Positions 24,854 to 36,702 of a stretch of DNA of 64,000 nt are shown here, piece after piece (the stretch's first letter is position 1; every line of letters begins with the position of its first letter). The DNA is taken from positions 62,001 to 126,000 of the forward strand of contig MU867101.1 of the NCBI GenBank assembly GCA_033725935.1, read 5' to 3'. The notes beneath the pieces were generated by a model, which was given only the letters and a program-made list of their open reading frames with translations, did no database searches and was not told where the DNA came from. The translations under genes and the position numbers were made by a program. Source of the DNA: Cladorrhinum sp. PSN259. Taxonomy: Eukaryota > Ascomycota > Sordariomycetes > Sordariales > Podosporaceae.

Positions 24854-27351
24854 GAGCAAAAGTGTTGTATTAATTGCTTGGCGATTCTTTGTTGTAAGTG
24901 AAGAGTAAGATGAGAGAAGTAAGCGAGTGAGTGTGAGTGATTAAGTGAAAGAGAACCCCGAGTAGTGGTCCAGGTTATTATTGGCCAGAAGATCGGGAGC
25001 CGTTTGTACCTGATCGATCGGATAGATCTCCCAAGCAAAGCTGATGGTGCCCAGGTGGGTATGTAGCGCGGAGCTAGCAAGACGCAAGTGATTGGAAGAT
25101 GGTGCGAAGGAAGTGTAACAGTGAGCGTGGGTTTACCAATGTGGGTGTAACAAAGAGAAATAGTAGTACAAACAAGAGAAGGCAGTCCTCCCTCTCGAAA
25201 AAATAAAAAATGACGCGGAAGAAGAAAGGAGAATGCTTGTTCCTCAAAAACAGCCGAGTAAAATTTGGCGAATTTGGCGTTTGATGCCAAGCAAAAGAAG
25301 GGGGGTTAAAAGAACAAGAGTATTACAAAAAGAAAAGGAATTGAATTGTATATTTTGGTGCTGTTTAGTTTGTTCGAGAAAAGAAGAGTGAAAAGGATTG
25401 AATTGAGATGCAAGGAATTTGGGTATCTGGGAAATGACGTGCAATGCAATTGAGCTCCATCAGGTCTCCTTGGAACCCAGCGCGTTGGTTTTAGAGAGCT
25501 CGTTTCTCTGACTTGCAGCCCACCAGCTGGCCAGACCCAACTGGGTGATTGTGGCCTCTGGTTCCCGGAATAGCGTAGCGGGGTCGCGTGTTCTTGGCAG
25601 CGATGTTTTAGCGGGAGGCCGCACAAACCACGACCTCGATGACCCACGTGGGAAAGGTCACCATCTGCCGCCGGCACATTAGATAACGGCTGGTTGGCAG
25701 CTGGAGGGATTGCAACCCCTGAACCCCTTATTTCGACGACCACAAAACACGATAAAAGGGGATAACGTAAAGGAGATGATGAAATAGAGATAATGTTTTT
25801 TAAGAATATCATTTATCGTGATGATTCTTGTAAGTAGTCAGTTGCTGGGAAGAATCTCAGAGTATGTTGGCTTTGTGTGTTGGTCGAATGAACTTCATCT
25901 GTCTTGTCACAACATGAACTATTGTGGGGGAACTCTGAATTCTCAGCCCAAGAAACACTCGCAAATTTTGATGACTTCAGGGCATTAACTATTCAACTGC
26001 TTTTCTCCTCTTTCTGCTGGGCTGAAGCTGCCTCACGGCATCGACTTGATGTCTGCGTGTTCAAGATTGTGAAGGGCAGCAAAGCGCGCCCTGTGGAAAC
26101 TCGGTTGGGAAATCGCTTCTTGTTCAACAAATTGGTAAAAAAATACACAGCAGACGACAGACTGCAGATGAAGCGATTTGTATTCATTGAACGGATCATT
26201 CTACCTTTAAATGCGTATGAGAGCAATCTTGATGCAAAACCGGCCACAAGAGTGTTTGCCTTGAATCTGTTCTTCGAAAATGCAGCGTCCGCTGCTCTCT
26301 TCGGTATGCACGGTCTTCAAGTTGAGTTCGAGATAGCTTTGGCTCGAGTTCTATGGTGTATTCAAAGCCCAGCTGCAAGATAGGTAGCTTTTCCAGCAGC
26401 TTTCCTAACATCATTCCAGGTTTCCAGATAGCATTGCATATTGCTGCTCAGTTTTTGTCGTTCTGTCTTTTGTGGTTAAGATGCAAATACCAGGGCCGTG
26501 TGACATTGTCCAGCCACCGTCGTGGTTTCCAATATCAAAATTATAGCCATCGTCGCTGCCGTCGGTGCCATAGCGTGGTCTGAGCTCCCACGGGCGTCCT
26601 CGTTCCTTCCCTCGCTGTCCATCCTGCAGACTGCTGGTTTAATGTCGTCCAAATAATTCGAGTTTTCGATTTTCATTCTTTCTCTTTCTCCAACAACAAC
26701 AACTACAGCTACAGCAACACTCGCTCTGCCCCGCCGCCCACGATTTTTTTCGTCTTGCTGCTGCTGCCCTCGCCGCCAACCAGGCGGCTTCGTTGGTGTT
26801 GTTCGCGCCCAGTAAGTATTATATTCCCATGATTTATTCCTTTTTATTCTCTTCTTGGAGTCGGCTTTTCACGTCTTCGAGAGCAGTCGAGTGAGATGAG
26901 GTCAACCGACCGACCAGCCAGTGTTGGATTAGTTCAATTAGCCACTAGGGAGGTCAAAGCAGGTGACTTCCGATTACCACAGTCCTCACTTTGAATTCCG
27001 CAATCAAACAAGTGTTTGAATTGTATTCAGACACCGAGGGGTCTGAATCATCAAATCCTCTTAGACAATTCCAAGTCATGTAGTTCTATCTCATGGCATG
27101 AGCATGACCAGCGATTCCGTGTGGCTTCCTATCAATTGATCAGTCGTGGAATTTGACATAGGTTCAACTCTTGTAGCACTCACCAGAGTTCGACAGACAG
27201 CTCACCATAATCTCTTCAAATCCTTCACTGCGCTTTGAATGCTCAGTTGAACATATTTCACGTTCACTGCGCATTTGCAGGAGCAGCTTCGACAGTTGTT
27301 GTTTTGAATTCAGAAGCTAACTGTTATGTCAATAGAAAAGCCCTAGCCAAG
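24854..27351. other. Divergent intergenic region of 2.5 kb
   Basis: It separates the start codons of the ATPase gene (minus strand) and the low-complexity protein gene (plus strand). A likely 5'-UTR intron of the latter starts at GTAAGTATT (26812) and could end at the TTTGCAG before 27281. A relatively GC-rich patch lies at about 25450-25740 amid AT-rich DNA. An uninterrupted 159-codon frame at 25904-26383 (plus) has no recognisable domain and is not called. Confidence 0.5.
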
Positions 27352-29544
27352 ATGGTGACGAAAGAGGAGTACGAGAAAGAGAAGCAGGAGTCGGAGAAGG
27401 TGAGGAAGGAGTACGAGAAGAAGAAAGCCGAGCACGAGAAGAAGCTAGGTGAGTGGGAGAAAGCTCGGGGGGAGCAGGGGCGCGGGGGTCATAGACTCGA
27501 TGAGGGTTCGGTTAAGAGCCGCATTCCCCGTCTTGTCTATGTGCCTTCCGGCTCTTGCTCCGGGTTGGAGGACGGATTGTTCAGTAGCTTGATCCGAGAG
27601 GAACCGCTGGTTACTGGGCATGGTGGTTTAGGTGGTAAGTAACTCCCTTGATCCTTCCCGATTATGGACTGGCACAGGCCCAAGCCAACTTGAACTGTGA
27701 TCTTCTCTCCTAAAAACCTACGCTTGTTTTCACATCAATTAGATTCTAATGTTTTTTTTACAGGACACCTGGATGAGGAAACCTCGCTCTCCCGAGGCTT
27801 AGACACATTCCGACAGCAGAAGGGGGAGGCGAGGGGAGACAATCTGCTCGGGAAGGGGGTAGGTAGATCACTACCACCCTCGCGAATTCCGGTTACGGCT
27901 TCACGCCTGCGTCGGAAGGAGCACTTTCCCGCCATCCCCACCGCCTCGATGGTGAGGCCGCAGCGGAGAGCACAGTCTCGTCTTGAGGTCTCGCGGGCTG
28001 GCTCTCCGTCGCGCCCATCAAACCTCCTGTCGAGGGATTGTCTTGCCTTGGGACTGTCGAGTGACGAGTCCATTCGACCACCAATTCTTCCGCGCTCAGT
28101 CCAGTTTATTCCCGCCAGATCAGCTCTGGCCACTCCTGACTGCCCGTTGCCGTCATCACGTCTGCGCCTTCCCGGTTCGGCACCGACGACGGCACCCCCG
28201 GCCACTCCCACGCGGGACCGGAGGGGAAGAGTCTTTGTGGGACCGTGGGAGGGGAGGCACAATTCCTCCTCTTCTCACCCCTCACATCTTCCTCCTCTGC
28301 CGCCTCCGCCGCCTTCGCTCTTCGCTGCGTCCGCCTCTGTCGCTCCCATCACCACCACCACCACCAAGAACGCCGACGGCACCACGACTCCCACCACCAC
28401 CACCACCATGAGACCGTTGTTCGGTGCGGGGCCCTCCGGCCCAATCATTGGCAAGCCGGAGGTGCCGAAGGAGACGACCCCGCCCTTGGTTGTGACGGAA
28501 GGGGAATCCTTTTGGATTACTACCCCCTCTCCCTCTCCCAACAAGGCGCAGAATGTCGCGGCCATGGCGGCCAGAAGCTTCGGAAGAACCATTCGGGGCA
28601 AGCTATCTTTTGCAAATTTGCGAGATAGCAGCGGTGCGGCGAGGGTCGTCTCCAACGACTCGAGCGGCTCTGGTAGTGTTACTGGGGGTCTGAGAGGTTT
28701 CCTCTCCAGATCCTCACAGGGCACAACCTTTGCCAATCGGTCGTCTGGCCCATCTGCCCCCGTTGCCTCTAGGGACGTCGTTTCTGGTTCTGCCGTGGTC
28801 CCCGCTCCGGACCCGTTCTCGTCGTCGCCGCCGTCTGCTGCTGTCGCCGCCGGTGGGGGGAGGGTGGTTTCTTTCTCTTCCCCCTCCTCCATCGAGCTCC
28901 CCCTGCGGTCCCGCCGTCTTCGCCCGTCTGTCGTGGCTCCTAGAGCCCCCAGGGCCTCTGGGGTCACGGATTCCGGTGAGCAGTCTTCGTCGCCGCCTGC
29001 TTTTTTGGCAGGCATCACCACCACCGCCTCCACCTCCTCAGCACCATTGCGCCCGCTTCGTCCCAGCGCCGCCGATATCGCCGCCGCCTTCGCTTGCGTT
29101 GAGCCATCAACAACGGCCGACCAGGACGTGTTGTCGTCTGCGCCTGCTCCTCGGGAGGACCCCTTTTTCTCTGCCCCCACGCCCGCCAGCACCAATCTGG
29201 CTGCCGGTCTCGGCCCCCGCACCGCGACCGCCGCCACCACAACTCCCGTCCCGGCTGCGTTTTTTTCTGCGCCGGTTGTGTCTTTGGCTGGTCCGTCCGG
29301 TGTGCGCCCTCCTCTGCCCCCACCTCCAACCTCGCCTCTTCTCCTGTCGCCGGAGCGCCCAGCGCTCAGGAAGAAGAGGTCGCTGGCCGATTTCTTCTTT
29401 CGGAAGAAGGAGAAGAAAGGCAAGGGCAAAGGCAAGGAGAAGGAGCTGGTCGAGGAGAAGAAGGAGGATAGCAAGGATGAGAACGAGGATGTTGGGCCTT
29501 CGGGTCAAGGGTACAGGCATGACGTGCCCGGAGGATGGATTTAA
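27352..29544 (+). CDS. Low-complexity Ser/Pro/Thr-rich protein of unknown function
   Basis: No known domain is recognised. Exons 27352-27634 and 27764-29544 join in frame to 687 residues; the intron has GTAAGT and TTTACAG, and the junction codon reads Gly. The start is MVTKEEYEKEKQESE; the first 50 residues are Lys/Glu-rich and probably form a short coiled coil. The remainder is dominated by Ser, Pro, Ala and Thr, with short Thr and Pro runs, and the C-terminus has a basic Lys/Glu segment (KKEKKGKGKGKEKEL). This composition suggests a disordered protein. Long open frames also exist in other frames of exon 2 (for example minus strand 28275-29474), an expected effect of the GC-rich codons. The correct splice and the coiled-coil start favour the plus-strand model. 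Confidence 0.6.
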
Positions 29545-32213
29545 CTTTTTGGAGGTGTACAAGAATCTGGGAGAGGCCTGCACGGCAGTTTGAGTACCTG
29601 GTCTTGGGACTGGAAGGCCTTCGGGCATTATTTTATATCTGGTTTGCGGACTAGAAGGCATACAGGCGTTTACTTTATCCCTGCTCTGAGGACTGGAAGG
29701 CCTACGGGCACTGATTTTATCCCTGGTCTGCGGATTGGAAGGCTTGCGGGCATTTATTATATGGGTGGCAGAAGGATTCGGAGGTATTAAAGGAGTTTTT
29801 ATGTTGGTTGAAGAAAGTTGGAAGGGCCTACGGGCATTAGAAGAAGCTTGGGAAGGGATGAAGAAGGGATATTTTGAGGTGGACTTTTTAATTTGGAGAG
29901 GTGCTGAGGGGCCTTTTGATCTGTGCCGGCAAGATTCATGGGTGTATTTGGAACAAGGGGAGGAGTGCTTGGAGACTTTTTTTTTTTTTTTTTTTTTTCC
30001 TCTTTCGTGGATGATGAGAGGATTTGGGGGCCTTATTTGAGATGGACTTTTATGGGTGCTTGGGAGTTTGGGAGGCGTAATTTGGGAGCTGGCAGGGGGA
30101 TGGAAAAGGTTTTTTTTTCATGTCCAGAATGATTGTTATGATGTTTGAGTTTTTCAAAAGATACCCCCGGGACATGGAACGGAAAAAAAAGGCGTCGAGG
30201 AATGGAAATTGAATTTTGTTTTTGGGACGGAATTATCTTTGTGTTTTTTTGTGAGTGACTGTGTGGATTCGTGAGTGTTTGCAGTGATATTTTGGTTTTG
30301 ATGGATGATGAAAATTGTGTGAAAACCTTATGATATGATTTCTACACATGGCTTTTTGTCTAATGTGTGATGAGGTTCAAGTCAAGGTGTAATGGGATGG
30401 GTTTGTCTGTGCGGTTTTGATTTGTGAGTGTTTGCCGGACGCATCTGTAATTATGAACGACTTTGTCTCCTTGAATGATGGTTATTTGCTTGTACTAGAT
30501 TCTGACTTTTGTTGGTCTTTTTATGTCCTATACATAAGGTTTCTGAATTCGCGTCGATGGAGGAGAATTAGCAACTCGATACACAATCCAACAGCAGTTC
30601 TGATGGATCAGAGTATTGTTGAGGTGGGTTCTCTGTCGGCGATATCTTGTTAATAATGCAACTGTTAAGAAAGATAGTTTTTGCGGCATTTTTCATTTTC
30701 AATTAAGAAAACCTCGATTGAGCAGGCGCAATTATTAGCCTATGACTTTTCTTAACTTTAAATGTTCAAAAGAAGATAAATGCCTATACTGTGGAAGGTT
30801 GTTGTGATATATATATATAAGGGAGTTTAGTCAACTTTTGTCTCGGAGATATAAAACCTGCTAGCTAGATTACTTTAAGGCTATTATTCTCATCAAAAGA
30901 TCTTCTTGTCCGACGGAGAGGACTTTCCCAATAAAATCCGGTTGAATAAATTATCTCTTACTTCTATCTACCTACAGTACGAGTAAAGCTCGCAACACTG
31001 ATTTTGCGTGCCGTTCAAAGCAGATCATCGATCGATAAAGGTCTCATATGAGTTTAATCACTTGTGGAGGTTTCTGCATAATGACCACCGGGAAATCGTT
31101 CCCCTTGGTATCAAAAGTTTATTACGCCTACCTGGAAAAAGGGGAGAAGCCAACGCAACACAGCACATTCTCATCAGAGTATCAGGCGTAATTTATGGCG
31201 GGACTTTGGCATAAAAATCAAGCATACTAATAATATTAATGCCTGTCTTACGGTAGAGAGTTCCCCGGCAAACACCACTCATCATTCAGGGTTTATTATG
31301 TTCCAAACTTTGGTTGAAATCCAAGACCCAAAAGGCTGTGTGGTACGACAGATGAACTCCTCGAGCTTTGTTGATGGCCCGCCCAACATAGTTGAGAGAT
31401 AACATCTTGAAAACATCATGATTAAAAATACACAAATACAACAACCGATGCATATGAGAATCAAAACCCCAAAAACGACATCAACAAGTCTCATAATCAA
31501 AAACAACAACCTCATGCTTTCCCCTCAAATCTTCGCCTTCAAATTTTTACTCACAACATATTTCAAAATCAAGTTCATGACCAGAATTCATCAACAGCCT
31601 TCACATCACCTCACAATCACTCCAGCATCAAACACAACATTGACCAAAATGTCTTTTCTTAAAATTAAACTACCTAACTGCAAAGTTAATCTGGTTGGGG
31701 AAAGGCCTCCAAGATATTAGGGTATCAAGGCAAACCAAAGCCCCCTGTTTCTCCGAAAATATTAAAGGAAAACAAAAATCGGGATGGGTCTCCCGGATCA
31801 GAGAAAGGTTATAAGGCCTTCTGGGGGAAAAGCGACCGCCTAGAAATAAAAGAGTTAGAAAATCCCTCCCTTCCTTATCCCATTCCGAACGCCGTTGCGA
31901 ACCCCCATTTTATGCCATTGCTTTCCCATATGACGCTTTCCTTTCCCCATCTAATACCCTCCAAATACCATTTAATGTCTTTTTTCCCCCCTCAGATTCA
32001 TCCTCGCCCAAACCCCATTTCATACCTTTCTTTCCCTTGTTACATCTTGTTACATGCCGTCCTTCCCCTGTATCACAACCCCAGAACTTCATTTCATGCC
32101 TTGATTTGCATGCTCACATCCCCCCCAGAAACTCCTTCTCATGGTTTCCTTTTGCATGTTCACAGCCTCCCAAACCCATTTTCACACCTTTCATCCCAGA
32201 AGCGAGAAAGTAT
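29545..32213. other. Intergenic DNA, partly AT-rich, between two unknown-function genes
   Basis: It begins with a 42-bp minisatellite (29595-29761), then a T run of about 20 (29979-29998). From about 30150 to 31750 it is noticeably AT-rich with no recognised gene. Toward the right end, variants of a CATTTYATRCC-like motif recur (31907-32190). No transposon frame was found. Confidence 0.5.
29595..29761. repeat. 42-bp tandem minisatellite, four imperfect copies
   Basis: Copies lie at 29595-29635 (41 bp), 29636-29677, 29678-29719 and 29720-29761. The shared core is GGACTGGAAGGCCTACGGGC. A fifth, partial copy of that core (GGGCCTACGGGCATTAG) follows near 29825. The array starts 50 bp after the stop codon of the upstream low-complexity protein. 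The 42-bp period is a multiple of three, so one frame reads a 14-residue repeat (LRTGRPTG-like), although no start or splice ties it to a protein. Confidence 0.88.
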
Positions 32214-34085
32214 TTAATGAAAGTCTTCATTCAAACCAACGCCCTCATACTTGTGAAGTATAGTCTTGACACACTGCTCCCCAAAGAACTTGGCTTTCTT
32301 GGGTGCAGGACGACGCCGAGGGATAGGGGAGATGCCAGAAGGCTTGTCGGAAGGAGAAGAACAAAGAGAAGCGGAATCACCAGACTTCTGCTCCTCGACC
32401 TTTCTCTTCTTCTTCTTCTTCTTGTCCCTAGTGCTGACAGCGTCCACCATAACAAAGTCTTCTTCCTCTTCCTCAGAGTGAGGATCATCCTCAGCTGTAG
32501 CCTGAAGCTTGGGCTTAGAGTTCGAAGAAGCAATAGTCTCAATGGGAGCCTCGCTCACGGCGATGTCCTTGCTGGTATGATCAAGAAGCTCGGTGGAAGA
32601 AGAGCTAGGAATTGTGGCAGCGTCATCCGAGGTAGAAACGGACTGTGGCTTTTTGTTGAAGGAAGCGGACTCGATGAAAGAAGAGCCAGGTGTATTAATC
32701 TTGTTTGAGGTAGTGACATTAGACTCAGCCGTTCCATAGCTAAACCTGCATCTGGGGCATCCTGAGCAAGTGTGGCTGTGTTCAATAAGGCCAGTGCAGA
32801 TATGACAGTTCCTCTCGCCTGACTTACATGTGCATGAAATATTCATCGTCAAGGAAGAGAACTTAGGCACTCTCCTGGAAGCAGCCTTCTCATTAGTAGT
32901 CTTAGCTTTCTTGACGCTTGTTGCCTGTGTCTCCTTGCCGCTGACCTTGAACATTGGAGCCCAGGAGGGAGCGAGAGGTTCCGTGAACTGCGATGGCACA
33001 ATGGTCTTATCAGGTGAATAAGAGCTAGTCGGTGGTTGGTAGTCGCCTGTCGCCTTCTTCTTCTTGTCAAGCTCAACTACTGCCTCAATATTTTCCTTTT
33101 TGGGTTGCTGGGCGGCTTCCATCTTCTTGCGGCGAGAGATTTTCACCAGGTCAGAAGCAAGTTGTTCCCGGCGAGCATTCTTCGAGTCACTGTACACCAT
33201 GGGGACCATGGATGTAGGCTTGACGGCCTTAGTAACTGTTTCGGAAGTAGCTGTGTTGTTAAGCACCATCTCTTGTATGTCCCTGAGCTCCTTGACGATT
33301 GTGACTGTGCGGAGATGCACCTTATCCCGAATGTCAAGGTTGTTATTCCAGGCTGACAACATCATGGGGGAGAGGGCTAGGCTTTGAACACTCCTGACCC
33401 CCTGCATGACAGCCTTTATCGCCTCAAGCACTGAAGCCTGGAAATCTGAAGTCGAAATGGGCTTCATTCCTGATGTTTCTCGCTCCCGATGTTCGAGGTC
33501 CTGAAGATGCTCACCAGGGTAGTTGCCGCTACTCCGGGTCACAAGAGTGGTAGGGCCTGCGGGAGGAGCGGGACGAGTAGGGGAGGCATCAAGAGGAAGA
33601 ACAGGAGAGAGACTTGAGTCAGGCCCAACTGCATCGCGGGAATAATAGGGAGTGCCGTAATTTCCATACCAGCTGGCATAATAGCCGGGAACACTGGGGT
33701 GGCCGAGATAGCTAGGAAGACCAGGTTTGGCACAGGTAGTTGTAGGTCCAGCGACGGTAGAGGCAGGCAGAATATCCCCATATGAAGGGACAGCAGTGCT
33801 AGCGGTCTTGGTAGACTTGGGCGACCCAGCACAGCGGATATGGGTCTGGTTCCTGACAAGATAGTAGGCTGATCGGTCTAACTCGGCATAATTGATCTGA
33901 CCGTCAGGGAGCAAATGATCGATATTGAGAACGACGTTGTCAATATCGAAGGTATCGGAAGCTAGCTGGATCAGCTTGTCGAAGCTGTCGGGCTTTCCGA
34001 CAGCACGGGTACGAGAACCACGGGCAAGAAAGATGATCTCCATATTTAACTGAGAGTGACCGAAGCCGTAATACGGATTATCCAT
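32214..34085 (-). CDS. Conserved-looking hypothetical protein with a Cys-rich cluster
   Basis: I do not recognise the family. A single exon from the ATG at 34085 (MDNPYYGFGH; context AACCATGG) to 32214 gives 623 residues; an upstream in-frame GTG is not used. The N-terminal 85 residues look folded (SFDKLIQLASDTFDIDNVV...). A Pro/Tyr-rich stretch follows, then a helical region near 230-330. Residues 418-447 contain eight cysteines and two histidines in CTC, CHIC, CSGCPRC groupings, which could bind zinc. The C-terminus is acidic then basic (SEEEEEDF; DKKKKKKRKVEEQ), suggesting a nuclear localisation signal. That it could act in the nucleus is an inference. Confidence 0.7.
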   Translation of the reverse strand: MDNPYYGFGHSQLNMEIIFLARGSRTRAVGKPDSFDKLIQLASDTFDIDNVVLNIDHLLPDGQINYAELDRSAYYLVRNQTHIRCAGSPKSTKTASTAVPSYGDILPASTVAGPTTTCAKPGLPSYLGHPSVPGYYASWYGNYGTPYYSRDAVGPDSSLSPVLPLDASPTRPAPPAGPTTLVTRSSGNYPGEHLQDLEHRERETSGMKPISTSDFQASVLEAIKAVMQGVRSVQSLALSPMMLSAWNNNLDIRDKVHLRTVTIVKELRDIQEMVLNNTATSETVTKAVKPTSMVPMVYSDSKNARREQLASDLVKISRRKKMEAAQQPKKENIEAVVELDKKKKATGDYQPPTSSYSPDKTIVPSQFTEPLAPSWAPMFKVSGKETQATSVKKAKTTNEKAASRRVPKFSSLTMNISCTCKSGERNCHICTGLIEHSHTCSGCPRCRFSYGTAESNVTTSNKINTPGSSFIESASFNKKPQSVSTSDDAATIPSSSSTELLDHTSKDIAVSEAPIETIASSNSKPKLQATAEDDPHSEEEEEDFVMVDAVSTRDKKKKKKRKVEEQKSGDSASLCSSPSDKPSGISPIPRRRPAPKKAKFFGEQCVKTILHKYEGVGLNEDFH

Positions 34086-36702
34086 GGTTACCACCTCGAG
34101 GTGATGGCTGTTGACTATGGTTAATGATTGCCCATTTCAAACACTGAGATTCTAAGCGTATTTTACCTGTGTGTGAAGTGGGGGTTGTCAGTGAGGATTG
34201 AGTATGACGGCGCAGCCCTCTCTCTCAGGTTGTGTGTGTTATGGAGAAAAGTGACTGTGGTGTGTAGGTGGAGGTGGAAGAAGAGAAGAGGAAAATGAGG
34301 AGGGCGAGCAAGGTACTAGGTATAAATACCTGTAAGTGAGAAGAGACGACACCTGACTGCCTTCTTATGGCAGCTGTAGAGTTGATTGTTATTGAAGAGA
34401 TGAGGTGAAAACGACTGGGGCGGTGGTGGTGAAAGAGAGGAAGCTTGCTTTATGGAGGGGTATTTTTCACCGAGTGTGACTCGGTACTTCAAAGTCAAAT
34501 CGTCCAGTGGTTTTGGTTGAGAAGGAAGGAACGACCTGTCCTAGCAACTGCCCAAGATACGGTTTCTGCTGCAGCGGCCGAAAGTTCAAAACCAGGCAGC
34601 TCAGGTGACTGCACTGTCTGTACCGTGGTCGCCCCGGCGGCATCAGGCACGCGGAGACAAACACTTGGGATGAAAACAACAATGGAAAAGGTAGTGATGA
34701 TCGCATGAATGCTTTCCAGATTCACTTCCGTTCTTTGTAATCTATCAGTAGCTACCTACTCCATGACATAGTCCAAACCTCTTTCGCATTCATTTTGCAG
34801 GCATGGGCGGCGTGTATCTCCCCCAGCCAGGGACACATTTATACATCCAACCGACAGGACATGGTGAACACCTGCATTCAAGTGGTTTGCTCGTTCCTCC
34901 ACATACTTTAACAGACTGGCGATCATATATTGTTCCCCTCTGTGAGATGTCAACCTGGAGTATAAAGATGAATGTAACATCTGTGTATCCAAGGGCAAGG
35001 GATCATCAGGGGCTGGCAATATAAATAATGACGACACATCCTGATGGCCAGACAACAGAACCAGGTCCGCTTCTACGAAGAAACTTCGGCTTGGATCCCA
35101 AACCGGCTTGTTCCGAAACCAAGCACTTCAATGCCACCCATCTCGTACCGGGTCACTAGACCTGCGGCCGAGTTTCGGGATGCTCGGGGATCTCCTTGCC
35201 ACGAAGAAAAACGGAACGGCCGGCTCCTAAGACGGTCCTAGCAGATGCACCCCGGAAAGTCAAAAAGGGCTGATCATGTGTGACAAATAATAAACCATAT
35301 GGGGTCGAGTCAGAGAGTTCGAGCTGAGCAAAGAGAGAGGCTTGCTTCGGCTGAGAGTCCCGGTGTTCTAGGTCATTCGACTTCGCATTTCGGATGACAC
35401 ATCCATTCAGTACGTGGCATATGCCGAGTGCCCCTTGCGCTGACACTATACATCAAGCCGTTTTCGGGAGTTGGATGATGGCCAGTGAGTTCACCGCCCA
35501 TTCTTCACCGTCAAGGAATTAGCAGAGAGTCTAGAGATATCCGAGATGGTGTTTTCTTTATTCACCGTCATGATCTGGACCCAACAATTCGGTGTCAGGG
35601 ACCGGGAGGAGATATCCGAAAATCCCACTGGAATTGAAGAAAATGGCAAAAATAAAAAAAGATGCCTCGGAGACATCATCGCGATCTTGCAAAAAGCGAG
35701 GTTAGAAAGAAAAATGAATTCCTAGCACCGGAGAGCACGTCCGCAGACAAAAGAAACAGACGAATCAGATCCGCAAGCTTCTAGAAGCATTACTCGATTT
35801 TTACTCGATCAAAACTCGGGCCCCTTCACGATAGCTTCGGATAGGGAAAAAGGGTAAAACCTGGCACCCTGTCTTTTGATTGATTGGGCAGGTGTGCGAC
35901 AGAAAGTGTGCCTGGACGACATGCAGCCCGCTAGCTTGGCGGCCACGGCGGGGTCTGGAATGGATCGAAGGCGGGCTGGATCCGATCTGGCCATCTGACC
36001 AATGAGATGTCATTGATAAGGGGACTGCTGCAGGGACCTCTTGTCTAAATGAGATCCACCAGAGCGTTATCTACCCGGCGCGACTGCTTGTGATAAGTTC
36101 TCTTTTCAGAGTTCCCTCTGCCACCCCACAACCCGGGACCTCCCAGTGCCTCCCTCTGGGTGCGCGGAGATGCGACAATGGATGGCAATTCGCTCACCCG
36201 ACGATACGAGTGCGGTAGCTTTGGCACTCGGTCGGAATCTGACCGGTGGTGGAGCTGTGTGTAAGAAAGTCGGGACCTGGAGTTCGTGACTGTGGCCACG
36301 GTCCCTCCCATGTTAGATGTACCAAGAAGGAGGGGAGTCCTTCCCTTAAGTTTCTGGCGCCCTCGAAATCCTTTATGTTTGCTCGTTTGCCCGCCTCTCC
36401 GTGTCCATTCTGATCCATCCTGATCCCGCTCATCTCACAATACCAATTCATATCTTTCTGTGTTACTTCGAATCCTGTCTCCCGTCTCTGTTCATCCTCC
36501 GTCTCACCTCCTTATCAGGACCAAGCCCCTACCCGAGGCAACCCCCAGTTGCACGCCCCGCGGATCAGAGATAAGCAGTTTGCTATCTGACCTCCCTCCC
36601 TTATAACCTGCACTTGGACGTACCTTGCCTTATCCTGCTGCCACCAACCACCATTATCCGGCAAACCACCAAATCCCGGCAACGATACTAGACAAACCCA
36701 AG
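34086..36702. promoter_or_regulatory. Divergent intergenic region upstream of allantoinase
   Basis: It lies between the start codons of the Cys-rich protein (minus) and allantoinase (plus). It contains several HGATAR motifs on either strand (36014, 36067, 36091, 36512, 36569, 36584). The closest pair (AGATAA at 36569 and TATCT at 36584) sits within 20 bp and about 120 bp before the allantoinase ATG. GATA factors of the NIT2/AreA type activate nitrogen-catabolic genes at paired GATA sites. No other gene was recognised. Confidence 0.55.

Noticed and set aside
25904..26383. 159-codon plus-strand frame
   Set aside because: No domain, no fitting introns and no neighbour evidence; an open frame of this size can occur by chance.
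28275..29474. 399-codon minus-strand frame in the low-complexity gene
   Set aside because: It is antisense to a spliced plus-strand frame; GC-rich third positions leave several frames open. Neither frame has a domain, but the plus one has a good intron and start.
36460..36480. Second box B-like TTCGAATCC
   Set aside because: No box A at a suitable distance and no cloverleaf; lies in the allantoinase leader.
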